A program made the position numbers and the translations under genes. Shown here piece by piece: positions 1 through 7,621 of a DNA stretch of 17,868 nt. The stretch is taken from positions 1 to 17,868 of the forward strand of contig CAYSAG010000082.1 of NCBI GenBank assembly GCA_964428935.1, given 5' to 3'. This DNA is from JAADHY01 sp964428935 (lineage in GTDB: Bacteria > Planctomycetota > Planctomycetia > Planctomycetales > Planctomycetaceae). A model generated the notes under the pieces. It was not told where the DNA came from. It was given only the letters and a program-made list of their open reading frames with translations, and did not search any database. Numbering within the stretch: position 1 is the first letter of the stretch; the number at the start of each line of letters is the position of its first letter.

Positions 1-1
1 C

Positions 2-871
2 GACTCGTCCATGGACCAGCACACGACGTACGTCATTAGCTTGGCCCGCTACGCCGCTTCGCCCTTTGCCAGCCAGGAAGACCGAGCGTGGATTCGGCAG
101 TCGCTGCAGAAGGTCGGTCGGCGTCTGGAACGGTTCGGCTGGTCGATCCGACGCGGCGACGGTGTCACGCAAGCTCACGTCGGGTTCGCCTGGACCGGCC
201 TGAATTCGCACCACGCCACCATTCTGCTGCCGACCGTGTACGCTCTTTACCGCGGCACCGGCGACCCTCATTGGTTGGAAACCTACGAACGGTTCTTGAA
301 CGAGCGGGACGGACGACGCTGGAAGCTGCTCCACCCAGGACCGCACGTCCGAATCAGCAACCACCCCATTTACGCGAACCAGGGAGCTTTCCGCGTGCAC
401 GCGCTTTGTCGAATGGAGTCGCGTCCGGAGCGGAAGGCGGTGCTGCGTGGCTTGCTGAAACAAATGGCCGAGCTGCAGTTGCGGCGGGACTTCCCCGGTC
501 CGTTTTACAGACGGTTTCACTCCGAGCGCGAGTGGTCCCGGCTTCGACGCGCCCTGGGCTGGCCGGACGAGAACCTGCACGGCTGCGACGAGGCTTGGCG
601 ACTCTACCGACCGTCAGTGCTCGACATCGGCAACCTGGCGGTCCTGGCGCACGTGCGGTTTCCTCTGGGCGGTTACCACATGGTTTTGCTGAGCGAAGAA
701 CCGACGCTGGTGGAGCCCCGCTTGTCGGCCATTTGGAGAATGCTCACCACGGTCGACTTGAGCAAGGTTTCCGCCGGCGAGACGAACTACCTTTTCACCG
801 TTGTGGGCCTGCACCTTTACGCCTACTGGTTTCGCCACGCGGCTGACCGGCAGGAACAACCGCCGCGCTGA
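2..871 (+). CDS. Unknown protein, C-terminal part (cut by left edge)
   Basis: The reading frame is open from base 2, upstream of an ATG at 11, and no ribosome site can be judged there. I therefore read this as the 3' part of a longer gene with at least 289 codons visible. The protein is soluble, mostly helical and rich in Trp, Tyr, His and Arg, with paired helices resembling an alpha/alpha-toroid. The visible start, DSSMDQ followed by aromatic helices, resembles a conserved motif inside helical-barrel proteins of planctomycetes rather than an N-terminus. No catalytic motif is recognised, so no function is assigned. It ends with TGA and is followed by a long gap and hairpins. It may belong to the neighbouring glycan-related genes, since alpha/alpha-toroids are common in glycosidases and lyases, but this is inference. 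Confidence 0.75.
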   Translation, partial: DSSMDQHTTYVISLARYAASPFASQEDRAWIRQSLQKVGRRLERFGWSIRRGDGVTQAHVGFAWTGLNSHHATILLPTVYALYRGTGDPHWLETYERFLNERDGRRWKLLHPGPHVRISNHPIYANQGAFRVHALCRMESRPERKAVLRGLLKQMAELQLRRDFPGPFYRRFHSEREWSRLRRALGWPDENLHGCDEAWRLYRPSVLDIGNLAVLAHVRFPLGGYHMVLLSEEPTLVEPRLSAIWRMLTTVDLSKVSAGETNYLFTVVGLHLYAYWFRHAADRQEQPPR

Positions 872-929
872 CGCGGCTTGCCGGAGCAGCACGCTGGCAA
901 CCTTTGGCGGTTCGCCGGAACGGGCGTAA

Positions 930-956
930 CGGCTTTCTTGAGCGGCACGAAAGCCG
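930..956. other. Inverted repeat / hairpin downstream of gene 1
   Basis: CGGCTTTC (930-937) and GAAAGCCG (949-956) form a perfect 8-base stem around an 11-base loop, about 60 bases after the stop codon at 871. There is no T-run, so it is not a textbook intrinsic terminator. It could stabilise the 3' end of the mRNA. Confidence 0.4.
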
Positions 957-1081
957 CGTCGACGGACCCTCTGCGGGTTCCCGCCGTCCGGCCAGACGGG
1001 TCCACGACAGAACAGGAGCGTTTGCTTGCCCACAGCAGTGCCCGCGCAAGTTTGTGGAAGTGGACCACACGCAGACTCTAC

Positions 1082-1103
1082 CCAAGGGCTCCGCCCTTGG
1101 TTT
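1082..1103 (+). terminator. Candidate intrinsic terminator or REP-like hairpin
   Basis: CCAAGGGC (1082-1089), loop TCC, GCCCTTGG (1093-1100) is a perfect 8-base stem with a 3-base loop followed directly by TTT. The short T-run lies on the plus strand, so it fits termination of the gene ending at 871, about 210 bases upstream. The tight symmetric form also fits a dispersed intergenic palindrome family, which one window cannot decide. Confidence 0.5.
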
Positions 1104-1126
1104 CCCGCTGGACGCTGGCCCGGAGA

Positions 1127-1144
1127 GCCCCGACGGAGCGGGGC
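1127..1144. other. Second GC-rich hairpin
   Basis: GCCCCG (1127-1132) and CGGGGC (1139-1144) form a 6-base perfect stem with a 6-base loop, 26 bases after the previous hairpin. There is no T-run. It may act together with the first hairpin, or belong to the same repeat unit. Confidence 0.3.
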
Positions 1145-1619
1145 CCTCCAGATTCAATCGACTCGCCGGAAAGAACAACAAACCAAAGAAGGGATTAGCA
1201 AGCGACTTGCCTCTGAATGAAGAGCCGAAAGCTTGCTGTCTCCTCCCCCTCAGCAATTCGTTCCGACAAGTCAGTCGCTCACGCCGTTCAGAGCGACCGA
1301 ACGAGCACACTACACTCTCCTTCGCTCTTGCGGTCAAGAGTCTAGCAGAAAATCTTTCCACAAGTTCCGCGACTCACGTCTGGCCAAGTCCTTACACCTG
1401 CTGGCCACGTCGCTCTGTCCGCACGTCACACAACTGGCTCGTGGCCCGGCCCGCCAACGGGAGCACGCCCTCGGACGCATTTCTCAACCCGGCCGCTTGG
1501 TCGTCCGGACGTTCGCATTGAGCCCAGACGTTACCACCGCTGTGAGCGTTGGCGTGGATTCGTTTGGTTTCACGGGGAGTGAGTTACGAGCGGAGAGGTC
1601 GAGGGCCAGCGAACGCTCG

Positions 1620-4013
1620 TCACGGTTCGTCCGGCTTTTCGCGGGCGGTGGCCGTGGCCGGCGGTGAGTAGAAGAAGACCGGGCCGGTAATGCCGCCCGT
1701 GCCCACCTCGTTCAGCACGACGTTGGTCACGCACAGGACGACCGTGTTCAGCTGGCCGGGACGGACGGCGTCTGTCGCGTCCAGCTCGAACGGTCGAAAG
1801 CAGCCCTTCGGGCTTTCTCCCAACAGCTTTCCGTTGACCCAGACTTTGGCTTTCTCGTCCACGCCACCGACCCACAGCACCACTCGTCGGCCGCGGAAAC
1901 GCTCGGGAATTCGGACCGTTTGGCGGTACCAAGCCAACCCCTTGTAGTACCTCAGGCCCTGGTCGGACCACGAGGCGGTGGACGTGCGAATGCGCTGCCA
2001 GTTCCCGCCGGTTTTTTCGGGCTGCCACCAGCCCAACGTCTCGCCGACGCCTTCCGGGTCGATTTGGAACTGCCACCAGTCGTCCAGTCCGGCCACCAGT
2101 TCGTTCCCGCCCCTGGTTCGTTCAAAACCCTCCTCGGTCGTCCGGCTGAAAAACCGACGCAGGTAGCTCTCGGCGTGCTTGCCCAGCAAGGGGGGCGAGT
2201 GGGACTGCAGTTGCTCCCGAATGCGGTTCATTCGCTGCAACGCTCGCCAAGACGCTTCGTAGTCGTGGACGGCCCGCGTCTCGAGCATGGCCACGAACGC
2301 CTCCAGGTACTCGAACGACCGCTCGTACATTTCGACCCGCTGCCGGTAGGGGTCGTCCACCGCCACCCGGGCGGCAGCGGCCAGGTAGCGTCGAGCTTCC
2401 GTCCGGACGCTGGCGTTGTAAATGTGAGGCACGTCCCACGACGAGCCGGTGTGGTAGTCGGCGGTCGTCAGCGCGTGCGACATTGTCCGAATGTAGCCGC
2501 TCATTGGGTCGGCGGCCGGCCCGAAGAACTTCGCGTAGAAGTCCTTCAGCAGCGCGTCCACGTCGGCCCGGTGGTTCCACAGGAGCTTGCACGCAATGTA
2601 GTGAGACGGCGTGCTGGAGGCCCAGTCGGGAGGAGCCTCCACGCGCCAGCCAGCGATTCCCAGCTTCTTCCCCAGCGGAATGTCTCGCCGAACGCGTTCG
2701 AAGAAGAAGTACGGCAGGCCGGGGTCGGCCAGGTTGAACCAGTAGCCTCGGTAGTAAACCTCCGGCACCAGTTGGCCCCACTGACGAATGACCCACTGCT
2801 CGTAGCTCTTTTCCGGGCAGACCGGGTTGTCCATGCCGTGCAGTCGGCACAGGGTAATCAGGGCGACGGCCGGCACCAGCCGCGGATTGGGTTTGACTCG
2901 CACCGGCGGCCGGTTGTAGACCGAGTAAGCGTAAAAGCCCAGCCGTTTGTCTGGGAACTCGTCACGGATTCCCTCCAGCACGCGGTTGAAGAACCACACG
3001 TAGCGGTCGGTCATGGACGGGGCGTGTCCGAACGGGTCGAAGTCGCCGCCGTCCAGAGCGCGACAATTGGGACATTCGCAGAAGCCGCGGCCGTCGTTCG
3101 CACCGATTCCCATGATTTCGGCGTCCGGGTGCGAGCGGAAGTAGGCTTTGGTCGCCTCGACGGCAATTCGCAGCACGTCCGGGTTCGAGACGCAAAGTTG
3201 ACGCGTGGTGCGCTGGCCGTCGACCAAAGCGAAGTACTCCGGGTGTTGCTCGAACAACCGCTGGCTTTGGCGGCGTCCGAAACCGGGCACGCCGTGTGAA
3301 GGAGGGAAGTAGGGACCTCCCAGACGCATGCGCCGCTCCCACACCGGCTCGCCGACGCCTTGCAGCCGGCGAGCCTCAAACGACGGCACCTGGACGGTCG
3401 TCTGCACCCGCAGCTGAACCGTGTCGGCCTTCGGGACGACCAGGCCCAGTTCGCCCGGCAGGAACCAACGCACTCCAAGCTGCTCCAACAACTCGTACGC
3501 TGCGTTCAGCGTTCCGCTGGCAGCCAGACCGCGCAGCGCCACCCCGTCGGCCGCGACTTTCAGCACGAAGGCGTCGGCAAAGGCGGTCTGTCGCCCGAGC
3601 TGTTTCAGCAAGGTGGCGTCAGCAGCCGCACCAATTCGCACCGGCAACAGACCGTCCGGCACGTTCCCCACCGGCGCAATCGGCAACCGCACACCGCTCA
3701 TTTTCTCCACGTGCCACTGGATTTCTTCCGCCGCCAGTCTTTCCAGGACCTCCGGAGGCGGTGCCGTCGGCCGACGACGGCGACGGGTCGCTTCCGCAGT
3801 GGAGGCACGCCAGGCCGCCTCGGACAAAACCAACACGGCCCGAGCTCGCCCACCCTCGACCAAGCAAACCGTGTCGCTCGACGGCGCGTCCTGGGCCCAG
3901 AGCGCTGTTGCGGCAAGCACCGCCAACGAAACGACGGCCCCGCAAAGCACGGTGTGACGCAGCGAGCGGCAGGTGGCTCGCGACCAGACTGGCGCACGTT
4001 CCGGACTGGGCAT
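1620..4013 (-). CDS. Exported DUF4838 glycoside hydrolase-like protein with jelly-roll domain
   Basis: The protein is 797 residues from the ATG at 4013, chosen for a strong ribosome site there; an ATG ten codons upstream lacks one. Residues 18-41 form a signal peptide ending ALWA-QD. Residues about 85-200 resemble the N-terminal domain of alpha-glucuronidases (GH67-like), including an AAYELLEQLGVRWF stretch. Residues about 250-510 fit DUF4838, with a C-x-C-x-x-C cluster at Cys312, Cys314 and Cys317. Residues about 640-785 look like a GH2-type sugar-binding jelly-roll (WYRQTV, KVWVNGKLLG, FELDATDAV). DUF4838 proteins accompany polysaccharide-degrading genes, but their reaction is mostly unproven; uronic-acid glycan cleavage or binding is inference. 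It is the last of three leftward genes encoding exported proteins. Identification of the family is fairly sure, the activity is not. Confidence 0.9.
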   Translation of the reverse strand: MPSPERAPVWSRATCRSLRHTVLCGAVVSLAVLAATALWAQDAPSSDTVCLVEGGRARAVLVLSEAAWRASTAEATRRRRRPTAPPPEVLERLAAEEIQWHVEKMSGVRLPIAPVGNVPDGLLPVRIGAAADATLLKQLGRQTAFADAFVLKVAADGVALRGLAASGTLNAAYELLEQLGVRWFLPGELGLVVPKADTVQLRVQTTVQVPSFEARRLQGVGEPVWERRMRLGGPYFPPSHGVPGFGRRQSQRLFEQHPEYFALVDGQRTTRQLCVSNPDVLRIAVEATKAYFRSHPDAEIMGIGANDGRGFCECPNCRALDGGDFDPFGHAPSMTDRYVWFFNRVLEGIRDEFPDKRLGFYAYSVYNRPPVRVKPNPRLVPAVALITLCRLHGMDNPVCPEKSYEQWVIRQWGQLVPEVYYRGYWFNLADPGLPYFFFERVRRDIPLGKKLGIAGWRVEAPPDWASSTPSHYIACKLLWNHRADVDALLKDFYAKFFGPAADPMSGYIRTMSHALTTADYHTGSSWDVPHIYNASVRTEARRYLAAAARVAVDDPYRQRVEMYERSFEYLEAFVAMLETRAVHDYEASWRALQRMNRIREQLQSHSPPLLGKHAESYLRRFFSRTTEEGFERTRGGNELVAGLDDWWQFQIDPEGVGETLGWWQPEKTGGNWQRIRTSTASWSDQGLRYYKGLAWYRQTVRIPERFRGRRVVLWVGGVDEKAKVWVNGKLLGESPKGCFRPFELDATDAVRPGQLNTVVLCVTNVVLNEVGTGGITGPVFFYSPPATATAREKPDEP

Positions 4014-4019
4014 GGAAGG

Positions 4020-4027
4020 TCCTCCCC
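4020..4027 (-). promoter_or_regulatory. Shine-Dalgarno site fixing the DUF4838 start
   Basis: On the minus strand GGGGAGGA ends six bases before the ATG at 4013. It selects this start over the in-frame ATG at 4043, and the resulting protein begins ten residues later with a normal signal peptide. Confidence 0.7.
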
Positions 4028-4141
4028 TCGAGGTCGGGCACACAGGGCGAGCCGGAGCGGGTCAGAGCGGAGCCGGCCGGCTTTCAGACGGTCCGGCTGG
4101 ACGCCCAGCGACGGGCAACCAGCGCCGGCCCGAGACTCGTC

Positions 4142-4220
4142 TCCGCCCACGTCGCGGCCGCAGGTGCGTCTGGCCGACCCGCCACGCTGGCGAACTTCCG
4201 CCCACGTCGCGCGGCCGCAG
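4142..4220. repeat. Imperfect direct repeat pair upstream of the DUF4838 gene
   Basis: A 22-base unit at 4142-4163 recurs at 4197-4220 with a two-base insertion; the shared core is CGCCCACGTCGC followed by GGCCGCAG. The copies start 55 bases apart in the 252-base gap between two leftward genes, about 130-205 bases upstream of the start at 4013. They could be paired regulator sites or a simple duplication. The rest of the gap (4014-4265) shows nothing else that I can name. Confidence 0.4.
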
Positions 4221-4265
4221 CGTCGGCTACGAACGCTCGCCCTCGGCTCGCCTTGGCAACCACAC

Positions 4266-7200
4266 TCACTCTTCCCCAAAACACAGGACGGTGCCGTCTT
4301 GCAACGAGAGGAACAGGTGGCCGTCGGCGACGGCCAGGCTGTCCCAGCAAGGCGGAGCGTCCAGCTTGACTTGCGCGGACCTCTGGCCGGTCGAAGCCGA
4401 GCCGGCCCAAAGGACGCCGCCCATTCGGCCTTCGTACGCTTTGGCCAGGTCGTCGGGCGGGAACGCGACGGGCGTGCCGGCGACAAAAATCTGGTCGCCC
4501 GCCAGAGCCAAGGCCTTGCCGGTCAACGGAATGTGAGCGGTCCAAAGCGGCTCGGCCTTGCTGAAAATGCGGAGCCGCCTGGGCCGCCTCCGACCTCGCT
4601 TTTGCAGCACCGTGTCCTTTGCCGGTCGGTAGACCCCAGCAAACAGCGTGTAGCCGTTCTGACGTGGGTCGAACGGACTGATGCGAGCGGGCTTGTACCC
4701 GCGCACCTCGTAGAACCGCCGGCCGTCCAGAACGAGAATGTCGCCGTGAGCGGCTTGCAAGCCGGTGGTAATGTCGTAGCGGCTGGTCGTGTCAATCGTC
4801 CAGAACGTGCGGTGGTGCGGAATGCCCTCCAGAAAACCGGGCGTGGGAATTAAGTGCGGCGGACGCGGCTCGTCGGGACGGAGCGGCGTGAGGTCCATTT
4901 TGAAGGCCTGCTGTCGCAAGTAAATTCGCTCGCCGTCGGACAGCAGCACGTCGGCTCGCACGCCGTCAATGGCCGAGCCGGAAGCGACACGACTGGTAAT
5001 GATTGGAAAACCTTTCTCGTCGTAGGGGCCGTAGAACCGCCGCTTGTGAACGACTCGCCCGGTCTGCGGCTCCAGCGCGTACAGGAACACGCCGCCGTCG
5101 ACGAAGGAGTTGCGTCCGGCCACGAAGTAGACCAGCCCGTTCTCAACCAAGACGCTCCCGCTGACCGGCCACGCCGACTCCACTTGCCCGTACGCGCAAA
5201 TCATTCGGTCGGCCGGCAGCGGACGGAAACGCCAAACCAGCTCGCCGTCGGACGCTCGCAGACAGTAGACCGCTCCGTCGTGCGAGCCGAACAGCACCAG
5301 CCCCTTGTAATAGGTCGGCGGTGAGTCGACGCGGGCGCCGGTCGTGTAGCGCCAAAGCAGGTGCCCGTCTCGGGCGTCCAGGGCGCAGACGGCGTGAGCG
5401 TCCACGTCGGCCACGAAGACCCGGCCGGCCGCAATGACCGGGGCGCTCGGACGTGTGGCCAGCTTCGCTCGCCAGCACACCCGCAGCTCCTTGGGGCCCG
5501 GCGACTTCGTCACGCCGGACCGTCCGCTGTCGTGCCGGTAGGTCGGCCAGTCGTGTGCCCCCGCTGCCGGACCGGCTTGAGCCGCCCAAGCGTAAGCCGG
5601 CCCTTTCTCCAACTGCAGAACCTCCTCAACCTGCGGCACCTGCCCGGAAGACTTCAGCCCTGGTTCGGGGGCCAAGGCGTTCATGGCATTCAGCATGACC
5701 CAGTTACAGCACGAGCAAGCGGCCGGGCCGCAGTAGAGCAGTCCGTTGCAAGGAAGGTAGCCGACCCCACAGGTGCTGCGAACCCAAGGGTTCGGAAACT
5801 CACACGGCTGCTCCAGCCCCAAAAAGTCGCTGCCGCCCGTCTTGCTGTTGATGTAGTAGTGGACGGTAATTCGGTTCCGGTAGCACCGGTCGTGCCCCAT
5901 TGGCCCGGTCATTTGTTGTTCCAGCTTGCGAACGATTCGGCCGGTCAACGGGTCGTGTCCGTCGAAGTAGTTGGACCACACCAGCCCAGCGACCACGAAC
6001 AGGTCGGGCGGCTTGTGGTGGTTCAGCGTCGCCTTGCCGCTCCAGAGCGGTCGTCCGTCCTTCAGCGAGAAGGCTCGAACGCTTTCCGAGTCGGCCAGGT
6101 AGGCCGCCTGGTCGGTCAGGACCAGCGCGACGCCCGCTCCGCCAATGCCAATTCGGTCCTTCAGGACAATGGGAGCCGGCGTGCGCCAGAGCGTCCGTCC
6201 GGTCGCTCGGTCCAGGCAAACCAGTTCACGGGAGGTCGAGTAGACGACGCGGTCGCCTCGCACGGCCAGCGAGCCGCCTTGGTAGCCGTCGGTCTCGGCC
6301 TCGCCTTTCTCCCACAGAATTCGACCGGTGTCGGCGTCCAGGGCCACAATGCGGCTTTTGGGTTTTTCACGCACCGGGATTTTCGGACCGTAGGCGGCCG
6401 GCGAGAACAAGCTGCCGTCCAACGGACTGCCTTGGGCAATTCCGTCCGTGTCCGTCGGGTCACCGACCACTGCAAAAAGAACGCCCCGGTCGTAAACGAA
6501 CTCGGTCGTTCTTTCCGTTCCGCGAAAGACCTTCCGTGTGCGGCCGGTCGCCGCGTCGAGCACGGTGATTGGAGCCGTGAAGCCGGGCGTGCAGTAAACC
6601 AGCTCGCCAATGGCAGCCAGCCGACGCTGCAGTTGGACGGGCGTCAGTTTCGTCCGAATCGTAATGGGGTGCCAATCAGGGAACCGCCGCTTCCAAAGTG
6701 TCAGGCCGTTGAAGGCGTCGCGAGCCACCAAGGCGAACCGACCGGGCAGCGCGGGGTGTTCAATGCTGCCTTCGTCCTCGATTGTAAACAGCCGCCCTCG
6801 GGCCGAGACCATGCTCGTAATCGACGGCATGCTCATGTGCGAACGCATCCATTCCGGCTCGGAAATCCACTGGAACCGTCGGGGTGGACCGACCAGCCGG
6901 TCATTGGCCACCGCGTTGTTGTCGGGCCCGTGAAAGTGTTGCGGCCACTCGTCCATGCCGTCCGGCCACGGCTTGACGATCTTCTGCCAGCGTCCGCGCC
7001 GCTTGACGTAGGCAACGCCCAACGGCGCGAGCACGCGCCGGACCTCGTCCAGCGAAACGCCGCACAGGTCGTCGGCCACCAGCAGCCGGACCAGATTGTC
7101 GACGTACGGCAGCCGCCGACCCTCCAGCCGCTCAATCGAAACCGGACCGTACAGCCCCTGGGACTGCACGTAACGGCGAGCGGCTTCCACGTGGTCCGGG

Positions 7201-7430
7201 TCGGGGTCCAAGCCCTGGACAACAAAGGAGTCGTTCAAACGGAGGGCAGCCGTCAGCCGGCCGTCGCCGCAGCCCAAGTGGACGACCAGTCCGCCCGTGA
7301 CGCCGGCTCCGTCAATGAGTTCCCGAGCCACCTGCGCCACCGGTTGGTCTGCACCCAACGCGACGGCAGCGCCGACCAAGAAAAGCAGTACCGACACGCC
7401 TGCCCAAGCCACCTGCTTGCTTCTTCTCAT
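4266..7430 (-). CDS. Exported methyltransferase-PQQ beta-propeller fusion protein
   Basis: The protein is 1054 residues. The start at 7430 has GGGGAGG eight bases upstream and leads straight into a signal peptide or anchor (residues 1-27). Residues about 44-165 form a Rossmann methyltransferase-like domain, with VVHLGCGDGR as SAM motif I (residues 49-58) and an acidic residue at Asp75. A linker with MDEWPQHFHGPDNNAV, which I recall as typical of large planctomycete propeller proteins, leads into PQQ-type blades (ALDADTGRILW, CLDRATGRTLW). A cysteine cluster lies at about residues 551-580. A second propeller begins near residue 627 (DWPTYRHDSGRSG), with further blades such as ALDARDGHLLW and CLRASDGELVW. 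Such propellers usually serve as binding scaffolds, or as dehydrogenases if PQQ is bound; neither is shown here. It lies between two other leftward genes for exported proteins. Confidence 0.9.
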   Translation of the reverse strand: MRRSKQVAWAGVSVLLFLVGAAVALGADQPVAQVARELIDGAGVTGGLVVHLGCGDGRLTAALRLNDSFVVQGLDPDPDHVEAARRYVQSQGLYGPVSIERLEGRRLPYVDNLVRLLVADDLCGVSLDEVRRVLAPLGVAYVKRRGRWQKIVKPWPDGMDEWPQHFHGPDNNAVANDRLVGPPRRFQWISEPEWMRSHMSMPSITSMVSARGRLFTIEDEGSIEHPALPGRFALVARDAFNGLTLWKRRFPDWHPITIRTKLTPVQLQRRLAAIGELVYCTPGFTAPITVLDAATGRTRKVFRGTERTTEFVYDRGVLFAVVGDPTDTDGIAQGSPLDGSLFSPAAYGPKIPVREKPKSRIVALDADTGRILWEKGEAETDGYQGGSLAVRGDRVVYSTSRELVCLDRATGRTLWRTPAPIVLKDRIGIGGAGVALVLTDQAAYLADSESVRAFSLKDGRPLWSGKATLNHHKPPDLFVVAGLVWSNYFDGHDPLTGRIVRKLEQQMTGPMGHDRCYRNRITVHYYINSKTGGSDFLGLEQPCEFPNPWVRSTCGVGYLPCNGLLYCGPAACSCCNWVMLNAMNALAPEPGLKSSGQVPQVEEVLQLEKGPAYAWAAQAGPAAGAHDWPTYRHDSGRSGVTKSPGPKELRVCWRAKLATRPSAPVIAAGRVFVADVDAHAVCALDARDGHLLWRYTTGARVDSPPTYYKGLVLFGSHDGAVYCLRASDGELVWRFRPLPADRMICAYGQVESAWPVSGSVLVENGLVYFVAGRNSFVDGGVFLYALEPQTGRVVHKRRFYGPYDEKGFPIITSRVASGSAIDGVRADVLLSDGERIYLRQQAFKMDLTPLRPDEPRPPHLIPTPGFLEGIPHHRTFWTIDTTSRYDITTGLQAAHGDILVLDGRRFYEVRGYKPARISPFDPRQNGYTLFAGVYRPAKDTVLQKRGRRRPRRLRIFSKAEPLWTAHIPLTGKALALAGDQIFVAGTPVAFPPDDLAKAYEGRMGGVLWAGSASTGQRSAQVKLDAPPCWDSLAVADGHLFLSLQDGTVLCFGEE

Positions 7431-7438
7431 CTTTTCAG

Positions 7439-7445
7439 CCTCCCC
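7439..7445 (-). promoter_or_regulatory. Shine-Dalgarno site of the propeller gene
   Basis: On the minus strand GGGGAGG sits eight bases before the ATG at 7430. It decides against the longer in-frame start at 7481, whose extra 17 residues are charged and would precede the signal peptide. Confidence 0.7.
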
Positions 7446-7481
7446 AACACCGGTGAACGACGGCCGATCGCGGAGGTCCAC

Positions 7482-7502
7482 CCGGGGGCACCGTGCCCCC
7501 GG
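7482..7502. other. Strong GC palindrome between two leftward genes
   Basis: CCGGGGGCA (7482-7490), CCG, TGCCCCCGG (7494-7502) is a perfect 9-base stem with a 3-base loop. It lies 120 bases after the stop of the TIM-barrel gene and 52 bases before the start of the propeller gene. No T-run follows on either strand, so it is not a classical terminator. It could act as an attenuator or a 3'-end stabiliser that makes expression of the two genes unequal. Confidence 0.5.
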
Positions 7503-7621
7503 TCCGACGAGGCTACAGCGGCCCCGAGGCTTTGCCCGCGACAGACTTCAGTTTCGGGTGGGAGCTGCAACGAGGAACGGTTGGACGTCGCCGTCAGCTG
7601 GCAGCCAACCTCAGGCTCGCT

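Larger units (their letters stand above)
872..1619. other. 748-base convergent intergenic region with hairpins
   Basis: This gap lies between two converging genes. Reading frames cross it on both strands, but they have no ribosome sites, no recognisable protein and no C-ending codon pattern, so I call no gene. It holds three clear inverted repeats (930-956, 1082-1100, 1127-1144). A looser nested one has AGCAAGC at 1197-1203 pairing with GCTTGCT at 1231-1237, around an inner CTCT/AGAG pair. Bases 1180-1370 are noticeably less GC-rich than the surroundings. No tRNA-like cloverleaf or known RNA signature was seen. Confidence 0.5.

Noticed and set aside
1920..4853. Long plus-strand open frames opposite the DUF4838 gene and the propeller 3' end
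   Set aside because: They are shadows caused by GC-rich codon choice. The minus strand carries the signal peptide, family motifs and ribosome sites.
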